Positions 1 to 6,419 of a stretch of DNA of 18,306 nucleotides are shown piece after piece. Within the stretch, counting starts at the first letter, position 1, and each line of letters opens with the position of its first letter. The notes beneath the pieces are model-generated. The model was not told the DNA's origin. It made no database searches and worked only from the letters and a program-made list of their open reading frames with translations. A program made the position numbers and the translations under genes. Origin of the DNA: Kiritimatiellia bacterium (GTDB lineage Bacteria > Verrucomicrobiota > Kiritimatiellia > RFP12 > UBA1067); NCBI GenBank assembly GCA_017999015.1, contig JAGOBZ010000020.1, positions 1 to 18,306 of the forward strand, written 5' to 3'.

Positions 1-637
1 CGATCACCTTGGCGTCCATGACCAGCTTATTCGCATTGATCAGCGCGGCCACGCGCGGCCCGAAGTTGATGGAGGGAATCGCATAATGGTCGGCCAGAAG
101 CTCCATGGCCGACGCAGAGCGGTTGCAAAGCCCCTTGCAATAGTCATTGGTGAACGCAGTTGTGATCGTATAGGTGAAGACGATGTCGGTCCGCGGATCC
201 TGCCGCCAGGTCTGCCGCACGATGCCCTCCATGCTGCGCCAAATCTGATCCGGTGGCGTTCCGCCATCATTCGTGGCAAACTCCACGAAAAGCAGATCGG
301 GATCATGGGCGAGCACATCGCGTCCGAGACGGAAAACACCGAGGTCGCTGCCCGTACCCCCGATCGCCGCATGCACTTCCTTGAAGCTCGCTTTGGGATA
401 GGTCGCCCGCAGCCACTCTGTCGTCTTGTTACGCCAGCCGTTCATCGCGGTGATCGAGCCGCCCAGATAGGCCACCGTCACCTCTTGCCCGGCGTTGATC
501 TTGGCCATCGTGTGCCCGATACCGCCGCGCGCGCGCACTTCTTGCGCCTGGATTTGGCGGTACTCCGGCGCTCCGTGCGCCGCCAGTGCCAGACACAAAA
601 ACCCAAGAGCCCACACCGACGGGAAGATGATTCTCAT
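1..637 (-). CDS. Secreted SGNH/GDSL hydrolase (C-terminus outside window)
   Basis: This is a probable carbohydrate or glycan esterase exported from the cytoplasm. The 212 visible residues begin with a hydrophobic signal peptide (about residues 1-23, with an LCLALAAHGA-like end). SGNH blocks follow in order: GGSIT with the nucleophile Ser61, the oxyanion Gly in IGGTGSD (93-97), and FATND with Asn123. The Asp-x-x-His block that completes the triad would lie beyond the window edge. The start is the ATG at 637, preceded by AAGGAG about 11 bases upstream. It is the last visible gene of a minus-strand run, 79 bp after the sugar kinase-like gene, so removal of acetyl groups from glycans is a reasonable role. 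The exact substrate cannot be told. The family call is firm; the partial length is set only by the window. Confidence 0.88.
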   Translation of the reverse strand, partial: MRIIFPSVWALGFLCLALAAHGAPEYRQIQAQEVRARGGIGHTMAKINAGQEVTVAYLGGSITAMNGWRNKTTEWLRATYPKASFKEVHAAIGGTGSDLGVFRLGRDVLAHDPDLLFVEFATNDGGTPPDQIWRSMEGIVRQTWRQDPRTDIVFTYTITTAFTNDYCKGLCNRSASAMELLADHYAIPSINFGPRVAALINANKLVMDAKVI

Positions 638-716
638 GACGATATTTTCTCCTTGCGACCGTGTTGATGAACGCTTCGGATCATAGCCCATCCCCATCCA
701 TGCCGACAAGCTCCCT

Positions 717-1832
717 TTATCGCACCCCGCGCACGATCGCCTCCATCTCAGCGGCCTGTTCTTCCATGCTGCGCACCATTTGAAACTGGGTGCGGCACCG
801 GTCAAGATTCTGGCCCGGCCGATGGGTGCGGAAATAAACGTCCCCCGACAGAAAATCCGTCAAAAACCGAATGCCGATCGTCAACGAAATCAATTGACCG
901 GAAAAAACCAATTCCTCGCGCTCGGCCGGCAGCAGGAACTGCGCGCCTTCCAGATACCCGCGTGCCAGCGCTTCAAACATCCCGATACGACTGCCCACCT
1001 TAGAAAGATCGCGCTCATCCTCGCGCGCCGCAGCGGTCGCAGAGCGCACCATGTCGCCGAAATCATAGAGCGCAAGTCCCGGCATCACCGTGTCAAGATC
1101 AATCACGCAGACGCCCTCGCCCGTCGCGTCGTCCAGCATCACATTGTTGATTTTGGTATCGTTGTGCGTGATGCGTTCCGGGATCTCGCCGCGCGCGTGG
1201 CGCTCAAGCAGGTGCCCGCACCGCGCGCGCCGCTCTTCGACAAACGCGATCTCCGCCTCGACCTCGGCCTTGCGGCCGAAGGCGTCAGCCCTGATTGCGG
1301 CATCCAGCGCATCCAGGCGCGAGCGCGTGTTGTGAAAGGCCGGGATGGTCTCATGCAGCCGCGGCGCCGGCAAATCCGCAAGCAGGCTCTGGAAACGCGC
1401 GAACGCACGCGCCGCCTCGAATGCCTGGCGCTCGTTCTCAATCACATCATAAGTACGCGCCTTTTCAATGAAAAGATAAAGCCTCCACCAGTTGCCCGCC
1501 TGATCGCGCACCCAGGGGCGCCCATCCGCCAGCGCTGGAATGACAGTCAGCGTCCTGCGAGCCGCATCGGCCGCCCCCGCCATCTTGGCCCGCAGATGAC
1601 CGGTGACGCGCACAATGTTGTCCATCACACAGTCTGGCTGCCTAAAGATAGCATGGTTGATACGCTGCAGCAGATAATGCGCGGGCGTGCCGGCAAGACT
1701 GACCCGGACACGGTAGGTGTCATTGATATGGCCGGAACCGTACGGCTCGGCACACACGAAATCCCCCCAGGCCTGGAACCCTGTAAACACGTCACGCAAC
1801 ACGTCCTGGTCCATTATTCTCGCAGTCGCCAT
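717..1832 (-). CDS. N-acetylhexosamine 1-kinase (NahK)-like phosphotransferase
   Basis: This is a cytoplasmic APH-fold kinase of 371 residues. It closely follows the layout of Bifidobacterium N-acetylhexosamine 1-kinase, about 360 residues, which phosphorylates GlcNAc/GalNAc at C1. Visible landmarks are the N-lobe glycine segment EPYGSGHINDTY (29-40), LLQRINHAIF (54-63), the catalytic loop ITHNDTKINN (221-230) with Asp225, the metal-binding IDLDTVMPG (244-252) and YDFGDMVR (256-263). The C-terminal EDERDLSKV and IRFLTDFLSGDVYF also match that family. The start at 1832 has a purine-rich GGAGAAGGGG just upstream; Met7 is an alternative without one. It follows the PIG-L deacetylase gene in the same operon, separated by a repeat tract. 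That context supports amino-sugar use. True antibiotic phosphotransferase activity is unlikely. The precise sugar is inferred. Confidence 0.86.
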   Translation of the reverse strand: MATARIMDQDVLRDVFTGFQAWGDFVCAEPYGSGHINDTYRVRVSLAGTPAHYLLQRINHAIFRQPDCVMDNIVRVTGHLRAKMAGAADAARRTLTVIPALADGRPWVRDQAGNWWRLYLFIEKARTYDVIENERQAFEAARAFARFQSLLADLPAPRLHETIPAFHNTRSRLDALDAAIRADAFGRKAEVEAEIAFVEERRARCGHLLERHARGEIPERITHNDTKINNVMLDDATGEGVCVIDLDTVMPGLALYDFGDMVRSATAAAREDERDLSKVGSRIGMFEALARGYLEGAQFLLPAEREELVFSGQLISLTIGIRFLTDFLSGDVYFRTHRPGQNLDRCRTQFQMVRSMEEQAAEMEAIVRGVR

Positions 1833-1847
1833 ACCCCTTCTCCGCTC

Positions 1848-1895
1848 CTCCTCACATCCACACAGCCCTACAGCCTCACAGTCTCACAGCCTCAC
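1848..1895. repeat. Degenerate period-8 tandem repeat between two operon genes
   Basis: Six consecutive octamers read on the plus strand as CTCCTCAC, ATCCACAC, AGCCCTAC, AGCCTCAC, AGTCTCAC and AGCCTCAC. On the coding (minus) strand the tract is GTGAGGCT-like and runs into the purine-rich leader of the sugar kinase-like gene. Its distal end reaches the last codons of the PIG-L gene. Function unknown. Confidence 0.7.
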
Positions 1896-2746
1896 CCCCT
1901 CTCCTCCTCCCCCAGCCGCCGCACGATATCTGCCTTCATGGCGTCGACCAACGAGGCGGTATAGGCAGAGATCGAGAGCGTGTCATCGTGTACGAGCGGG
2001 GTCAGGTCCATGGCGAAGGTCAGCAGCGTGGCGGAATCCACGGCATGCGACTCGAAGAAGGTGGCATGGGCTTTGCGGCGCCCCATCACCGCGTCGTCAT
2101 AGCGCTTGCCGCCAGAAATCTGCGAATCGAAAACCCCGGAAAGCGCCGCCGAGATGTTGGCGCGGTCGCTGACATCGAGCACGACTTTGCGGTCATCGGG
2201 GAGCCAATCGAGGTCGCGCCAGATCTCGCAGCCGTAGACCTTTTGAGGCCGTTCGGACGGCGTCATGCGGCGGATCGCAGCGATCACGGCGCGCGTCACT
2301 CCGACATGGGTATCGTGTTTATCAGAGGGCGCATGCGTGTAGACCGCCTGCGGATGCGTCGCCATCAGAATCGCGTACAGGTCATCAACCAGCGGCGTGT
2401 TGTCCTGCGCCTTGACCTGTTTGCTGGTGAAGTCAAGCTGTAAGATGGCGCCATAGCGGCCAACCATCGCCGCCGTGCGCTGCTCGACGCGCCGCACCTT
2501 CTTCATCTGTTCATCGGTATACGCGGCGTAAACCCCGCTACGTGAACTCCCGGCTCCATCGGTACAGGTCACCCCGCAATAAGACTTGTCCGGCTGGCCG
2601 AAACAGGCCAGAATTCCGTGTACAGTCATGAATTCCAAATCATCCTGATGCGCCCCGATCCCCAAATGGGTCGTGCGCGCCAGTGCCGCCTCAACCGGGG
2701 CACCGTCGGGCACAAAGATATCCGCCGCCGCATTCGTCAACTTCAT
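1892..2746 (-). CDS. PIG-L/LmbE-family deacetylase
   Basis: This is a 284-residue zinc-dependent N-deacetylase-like protein. Family members remove acetyl groups from N-acetylglucosamine-containing molecules. The metal-binding motif appears as AHQDD (32-36), with Gln replacing the usual Pro of AHPDD; His33 and Asp36 are kept. The second site is HAPSDKHDTH (138-147), giving the HxxH pair 144/147. There is no signal peptide, so it should be cytoplasmic. The start ATG at 2746 has AAAGGACGAG upstream. It lies 36 bp after the ROK gene and 59 bp before the NahK-like kinase, in one transcription unit. The last codons (EEERG) are written by the start of a purine-rich repeat tract. The likely substrate is an N-acetylated sugar or sugar phosphate, which is inferred from the neighbours. 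Confidence 0.88.
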   Translation of the reverse strand: MKLTNAAADIFVPDGAPVEAALARTTHLGIGAHQDDLEFMTVHGILACFGQPDKSYCGVTCTDGAGSSRSGVYAAYTDEQMKKVRRVEQRTAAMVGRYGAILQLDFTSKQVKAQDNTPLVDDLYAILMATHPQAVYTHAPSDKHDTHVGVTRAVIAAIRRMTPSERPQKVYGCEIWRDLDWLPDDRKVVLDVSDRANISAALSGVFDSQISGGKRYDDAVMGRRKAHATFFESHAVDSATLLTFAMDLTPLVHDDTLSISAYTASLVDAMKADIVRRLGEEERG

Positions 2747-2782
2747 GAGTCTCTCGTCCTTTCTCTACGCAACAGTCGCAAT

Positions 2783-4153
2783 TTACAGCATGGGCAGGGT
2801 GGCGGCCGCCACCGACTGGCCGACACGGCGCGCCTTTTCGTCGGGCATAAACACTTCCACCTGATCGGCGATTTCCGGGAACTGGTCCGCAAGAATCAGC
2901 CGCGCCGTTTCAAGGATCATGACCCCACCCGGGCCAGACGTCACACGTCCGAGGATCATCATGCTGTCAAAGCCGTAAAACTCCCTGTACCACGGCACCG
3001 TGTAACCCAGATAAAGACCGATCTTCTGAAAAATCGTCAAGGCTGTCACGTCGCCGTCCAGCATGCGCTCCTGCACGCGCTTCAAGCGCTCGGGCAATGC
3101 CATCTTAGCCGGGAAACGGAGCCCCTTCTTCAGCGCCAGATGGTTCACGGCCTGCTGTGAGAAATACATCGCGCCGACACCGGCATCCCCCGACCACTCG
3201 TCGGCCGGCGCCGCCGGATGCAGGTCGACCGGCGCAAAGGCGAGTTCAGAGAGACGCCCGGTCAGACACCCCTTGCGGTCGATAAAGCCGGCGGCCTCGC
3301 TGGATCCCATCGCCACGCCCAGAATCCCTTTCTTGCCGAGCGACATCAGACCGGCAAGCGCCGTCACGTCACCGTCGTTGGCCACCTCGATCGGCACCTG
3401 CCACTCCTGGCCCAGACGGAGGAACATGTTCTGCGCCTCGGCATAACGCTCTGGCGGAATCGCACGAAACAGCGAGGCCACCTGAATACGGTTGTCCACC
3501 ACCACGCCGGCTGTGCTGCCGCCGATCGCGTCCACCCGCGGCAGCTTGGCTGCGGCCTTCTTCAAGCCCTCGTTCAACTTGCTGTAGTGGTACTCTGGAT
3601 CGGCTTGATTGCGCGGATCCCAAGGGAACTCCTCGCTGAAGACCACCTTGCCGCGCCGGACCGCGCTGATCTTGAAATCGCTCGCCCCCAAGTCGAAACC
3701 CAGCCGGCACCCGTTGGTGCGGTTGTCCATCACCAGCGCACGCTCGTACGCCTGCGGCATCTCGCTCAGCTTGCGCAGTTCCACCACCATCGGGCGTCCG
3801 TAAACCCCTTCCATGAAGGTCACGTCAAACTTCCGCGCACCGGTTGCGGCATACTGCTGCTTGATCGACTGGCACAGTTTGCGCGGCCCCGCCAGCATCA
3901 AACGCCAACCGCCGGAGGACCAGAGCAGGAACTTCACGATCCGCTCCGCGAGCTGTACCACTTCCGGTAAATCTTCCGCACGCGCCGGCAACGGCAAATC
4001 GTAGCGGGAGACGTAGCCGTTTTCGCGTTCCCAGGCGATCGCGAGCACCGAATCCTTCGGGCGCACCACCTGACTCAGCGCATGAAGCAACGTGATCGGC
4101 GGCTTGAAATCGCGCTTCAGCGTGATCTTGGTCTGTACGATTTTTTGCAACAT
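2783..4153 (-). CDS. ROK-family protein with N-terminal extension
   Basis: The protein has 456 residues, longer than the usual 300-residue ROK sugar kinase. Residues 1 to about 148 form an extra N-terminal domain with no recognised motif. The ASKHA/ROK core starts at LGFDLGASDFKISAV (151-165), the phosphate-1 loop. VANDGDVTALAG (257-268) is equivalent to the ROK NDANAAA segment, with Asp260 as likely catalytic base. A glycine-rich ILGVAMGSSEAAGF follows. The Cys-rich zinc motif typical of ROK proteins is absent. No DNA-binding helix-turn-helix is evident at the N-terminus, so a kinase or sugar sensor is more likely than a NagC-type repressor. I chose the ATG at 4153 (AAAAGGGGT upstream) over an in-frame GTG at 4204. 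It heads the minus-strand operon and is divergent from the AraC gene. Confidence 0.82.
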   Translation of the reverse strand: MLQKIVQTKITLKRDFKPPITLLHALSQVVRPKDSVLAIAWERENGYVSRYDLPLPARAEDLPEVVQLAERIVKFLLWSSGGWRLMLAGPRKLCQSIKQQYAATGARKFDVTFMEGVYGRPMVVELRKLSEMPQAYERALVMDNRTNGCRLGFDLGASDFKISAVRRGKVVFSEEFPWDPRNQADPEYHYSKLNEGLKKAAAKLPRVDAIGGSTAGVVVDNRIQVASLFRAIPPERYAEAQNMFLRLGQEWQVPIEVANDGDVTALAGLMSLGKKGILGVAMGSSEAAGFIDRKGCLTGRLSELAFAPVDLHPAAPADEWSGDAGVGAMYFSQQAVNHLALKKGLRFPAKMALPERLKRVQERMLDGDVTALTIFQKIGLYLGYTVPWYREFYGFDSMMILGRVTSGPGGVMILETARLILADQFPEIADQVEVFMPDEKARRVGQSVAAATLPML

Positions 4154-4225
4154 GAGTACCCCTTTTTCTTTCACATCACTTAACACGACCTTGTTTGCAG
4201 CCACCTTACCAATTTGCGTCTTATT

Positions 4226-4239
4226 ATTGCGTTCACAAT
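4226..4239. promoter_or_regulatory. Imperfect dyad ATTGCGTTCACAAT, candidate operator
   Basis: A 14-base sequence in the divergent ROK/AraC intergenic region has ATTG/CAAT outer arms and a matching inner G/C pair, so ten of fourteen positions are self-complementary. It overlaps the -35 of the candidate AraC-gene promoter. Operator function is inferred from position and symmetry only. Confidence 0.3.
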
Positions 4240-4255
4240 CCTGCTATCGTATGAT
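4227..4255 (+). promoter_or_regulatory. Candidate sigma-70 promoter for the AraC-type gene
   Basis: TTGCGT (4227-4232) and TATGAT (4250-4255) are separated by 17 bp. The -10 matches consensus at five of six positions, the -35 at three. Transcription would start near 4262. This argues that translation starts at 4266 or 4299 rather than at upstream in-frame ATGs. Confidence 0.35.
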
Positions 4256-4265
4256 TACGCACAAA

Positions 4266-5210
4266 ATGAATGCCATATCCAACCTGCGTTTCGACTACAT
4301 GAACACGTCCGAGCGGCGTGTGCTCGACCTCGCCCCGTTGGGCCTTCCCGCCGTACCGATGCTGGGATACTGCAACTACCGAAATCCCCGCCCCGATGTA
4401 CCCGAGCACTGGCACCCGGGTTGCCTTGAGATCCACACCTGTGTGCGCAACACGCTGAACTTCGGGTGCAGTGGAAGAACCTACCGCGTCGGACCGGGAG
4501 ATGTCTTCGTGAACTTCCCCGGCGAGCGCCACACGGTCAGCGAACATCCTAAAGGGTTGATCCTGTATTGGCTGATCCTGCGTGTCGAGCCTTCCGGCGA
4601 CTCATTCCTGCAACTGCCGGCCGCCGAAGCCCGCGCGCTGCGTCTCGCCCTGCTGCACCTGCCGCACCGGCATTTCCGCGGCACGGACCGTATCAAGCGT
4701 CTTTTTCAAATGCTGCACATGGTGTACGACGAACCTGCGAACAAACTGCGCCCGCTGCGCCTGCGCACCGCCCTGCTCGACCTGCTGCTGGAGATGACGA
4801 TTGCGGCCCGTGCCCATACCGTGCCGGTCGGCGAGACGCGTCTAGAGTCCTTGCTGAAAGACATCCAGGCCCATCCGGAAAACGAGTACGCGGTGGACGA
4901 CCTCGCGCGCCGGGCGGGTATGGCTCCCGCACACTTCATCACCCGTTTCCGCATGCTGGCCGGCCTGCCGCCCCGCCAGTTTCTGCTCGGCTGCCGCATC
5001 CGCGCCGCACGCGAGTTGTTACGGACCACCTCGCTGCCGGTCACCGACATTGCCATACGGCTCGGATTTTGTTCGTCGCAGCACTTCGCAAACCTCTTCA
5101 AGCGACACACCGGCGTGACGCCGCGCGCTTGTCGCCAAGGCCACTCCGGTCCGATGCGCGCGAGTGATCGTGATGACGGCCAGAGCATGATACGCCCCCG
5201 GCATTTCTGA
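4266..5210 (+). CDS. AraC-family transcriptional regulator
   Basis: This is a 314-residue cytoplasmic regulator. The N-terminal half is a cupin-like ligand-binding domain (about 45-106), with EHWHPGCLEIHTC and YRVGPGDVFVNFPGERH as in sugar-responsive AraC proteins. The C-terminal AraC/XylS double helix-turn-helix spans about 195-289, including YAVDDLARRAGMAPAHFITR and the second-helix signature VTDIAIRLGFCSSQHFANLFKRHTG (259-283) ending TPRA. The reading frame is open further upstream, but those residues look non-coding. I place the start at the ATG at 4266; 4251 and 4299 are alternatives, and none has a good Shine-Dalgarno. It is divergent from the ROK-deacetylase-kinase-esterase operon and probably controls it in response to a sugar. 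Confidence 0.87.
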   Translation: MNAISNLRFDYMNTSERRVLDLAPLGLPAVPMLGYCNYRNPRPDVPEHWHPGCLEIHTCVRNTLNFGCSGRTYRVGPGDVFVNFPGERHTVSEHPKGLILYWLILRVEPSGDSFLQLPAAEARALRLALLHLPHRHFRGTDRIKRLFQMLHMVYDEPANKLRPLRLRTALLDLLLEMTIAARAHTVPVGETRLESLLKDIQAHPENEYAVDDLARRAGMAPAHFITRFRMLAGLPPRQFLLGCRIRAARELLRTTSLPVTDIAIRLGFCSSQHFANLFKRHTGVTPRACRQGHSGPMRASDRDDGQSMIRPRHF

Positions 5211-5257
5211 GACGAACCGAATTCCAATCATGTCTACGCGCGACCGCCAGCCAAACA

Positions 5258-5727
5258 TCATTCAGGGTCGACCGTCACGCGATACCACGCGGCGGGATGC
5301 TCGGCGGCAACCGCAACCTCCACCGGCACCACATACCACGGCGCGATGCCGCCCACAGGCACCACGTTGGTCACCTCCTCTGCCGGCGTTCCCGGCAGGA
5401 GGCTGAGCTGGCGGTGCAACCGGTAACGCCGGTTCGCGCGCCCGATCCAGCGTACCGCGAACCCGCCCGCCGTCGGTGTCGGCGTGAGCGCATCAAAACG
5501 GAAATACGCCGCGCCGTCACACGGGTCGGTTCCGCTGGCAACCTCGTTCCAGTCCTCCATGCCGTCGCCGTCTGAGTCGGCCAGCGCGGGGCTGGTCTCT
5601 GCCCGTTGCCGCTCTCATACGAGAAGCGCACCGGAACCCGTTTTTGCATCTCGGCTGCTCCCGAGACCGGCAGCCGGCACAACCCGCACACCAAGAGACC
5701 ACCCACCCACGCGACGTTCGTTTTCAT
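5258..5727 (-). pseudogene. Secreted calcium-loop/beta-domain protein, frameshifted
   Basis: The 5' part starts at an ATG at 5727 with a strong RBS (AAAGGAGT, six bases away) and encodes a signal peptide, MKTNVAWVGGLLVCGLC..., ending near SGAAE, then a short linker. The 3' part lies in another frame and encodes a complete tail: ADSDGDGMEDW, an EF-hand-like D-x-D-x-D-G loop, then GTDP and a beta-rich domain ending YRVTVDPE. This tail module is typical of large secreted Kiritimatiellota/Verrucomicrobiota proteins. The span from ATG to stop is 470 bases, one short of a multiple of three. Adding one C to the CCC run at 5602-5604 would give a continuous 156-residue protein through ...SGNGAETSPALADSDGDG. 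It may be a genuine pseudogene or a sequencing indel. At 156 residues it would be unusually short for such proteins. Confidence 0.72.
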
Positions 5728-5776
5728 GGCCACTCCTTTCCGTAACCCGAAACAAGCAGCATTCCGAACAAACGAA

Positions 5777-5805
5777 AGTGTTGATCCCGAAGCACAGTCT
5801 GTCAA
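5777..5805 (-). promoter_or_regulatory. Candidate sigma-70 promoter for the frameshifted secreted-protein gene
   Basis: Read on the minus strand, a perfect TTGACA (5805-5800) is followed after 17 bp by AACACT (5782-5777), a weak -10. The start site would lie near 5770, giving a leader of about 43 bases before the ATG at 5727. Confidence 0.3.
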
Positions 5806-5863
5806 GCCATCTTTCGACTTTCGCAGGGACGTTTTTCTGATGGCAGTGCTTTGGCCAACCCGA

Positions 5864-5869
5864 TATAAT
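5864..5869 (+). promoter_or_regulatory. TATAAT -10 element upstream of nrfHA
   Basis: A perfect TATAAT lies 22 bp before the leader-ORF ATG at 5891. A transcription start near 5876 would place the AGGTGA ribosome-binding site (5879-5884) at the extreme 5' end of the mRNA. The -35 region, around 5841, is poor, which would suit activator dependence. No FNR- or NarL-like site could be read with confidence. Confidence 0.4.
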
Positions 5870-5890
5870 ACGGGACAGAGGTGAGGGGAA

Positions 5891-5938
5891 ATGTGTGTAG
5901 CCAATGACGGAACCCCGACCTTGATCGCTGAATCATGA
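5891..5938 (+). CDS. 15-residue leader peptide ORF overlapping nrfH start
   Basis: This short ORF encodes MCVANDGTPTLIAES. Its ATG is preceded by AGGTGA with a spacing of six bases, and its TGA stop overlaps the nrfH start as ATGA (5935-5938). nrfH itself has an in-frame TGA at 5929-5931, so it cannot start earlier, and it has no Shine-Dalgarno directly upstream. The arrangement suggests translational coupling of nrfH to this leader. The peptide has no recognised family. Chance occurrence is possible for so short an ORF. Confidence 0.4.
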   Translation: MCVANDGTPTLIAES

Positions 5939-6405
5939 AACAGAGAAGTCATGAAATCGCGCCCGGCGCCCTGTTGGTCGGCCTGCTGGGAGTACTGCTT
6001 GGCGCCGGCGGTTTCACGCTGCGCGAAGGTGAAGCCTTTGCATATTTGAGCGACGAATCCAAAGTCTGCGCCAACTGTCATATCATGCGTGACCACTACG
6101 ACGGCTGGCAGAAGGCCAGTCATCACACAGCCGCCACCTGTAATGATTGCCATGTGCCCAAAGGCCTCATCCCCAAATACTGGACCAAGGCGGAGAACGG
6201 CTATCATCATTCGAAGGCGTTCACCCTGCAAAACTTCCACGAGCCGATTCTCGCCCAACCGAAAAGCCGTCGCATCGTGCAGAACAACTGCATCCGATGT
6301 CACGGCGATCTGGTGGGACAGATGCTTGCCAAACCACGCCCCGCGGACGAACCGTTTCGCTGCGCGCGCTGCCACGACCGTGTGGGCCACGGCCCCACGC
6401 GTTAA
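5935..6405 (+). CDS. nrfH: Cytochrome c nitrite reductase small subunit NrfH
   Basis: This is a 156-residue NapC/NirT-family membrane-anchored quinol dehydrogenase that passes electrons from menaquinol to NrfA on the outer face of the cytoplasmic membrane. An N-terminal anchor (about 10-28, GALLVGLLGVLLGAGGF) precedes four c-haem motifs: CANCH (45-49), CNDCH (69-73), CIRCH (119-123) and CARCH (143-147). The first is followed by Ile-Met, giving the CXXCHXM arrangement in which Met ligates haem 1 in characterised NrfH. Length and spacing are normal for NrfH. The gene is 14 bp upstream of nrfA, as in NrfHA-type (not NrfABCD) nitrite ammonifiers. The start is fixed by an in-frame stop two codons upstream. 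Haem-lyase genes are not in the window. Confidence 0.95.
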   Translation: MKQRSHEIAPGALLVGLLGVLLGAGGFTLREGEAFAYLSDESKVCANCHIMRDHYDGWQKASHHTAATCNDCHVPKGLIPKYWTKAENGYHHSKAFTLQNFHEPILAQPKSRRIVQNNCIRCHGDLVGQMLAKPRPADEPFRCARCHDRVGHGPTR

Positions 6406-6419
6406 CCCTAAGGAGCCTC

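Noticed and set aside
780..1964. 394-codon plus-strand open frame opposite the NahK-like kinase
   Set aside because: It is antisense to a gene with clear kinase motifs, has Arg/Pro/His-rich composition and no recognisable domain; a GC-driven shadow frame.
4154..4204. GTG start at 4204 extending the ROK protein by 17 residues
   Set aside because: The ATG at 4153 has a better purine-rich site, and the extra codons fall in the divergent promoter region.
6147..6419. Upstream extension of the nrfA frame into nrfH
   Set aside because: It would overlap nrfH in another frame; the ATG at 6420 has an AAGGAG site and starts a signal/anchor sequence.
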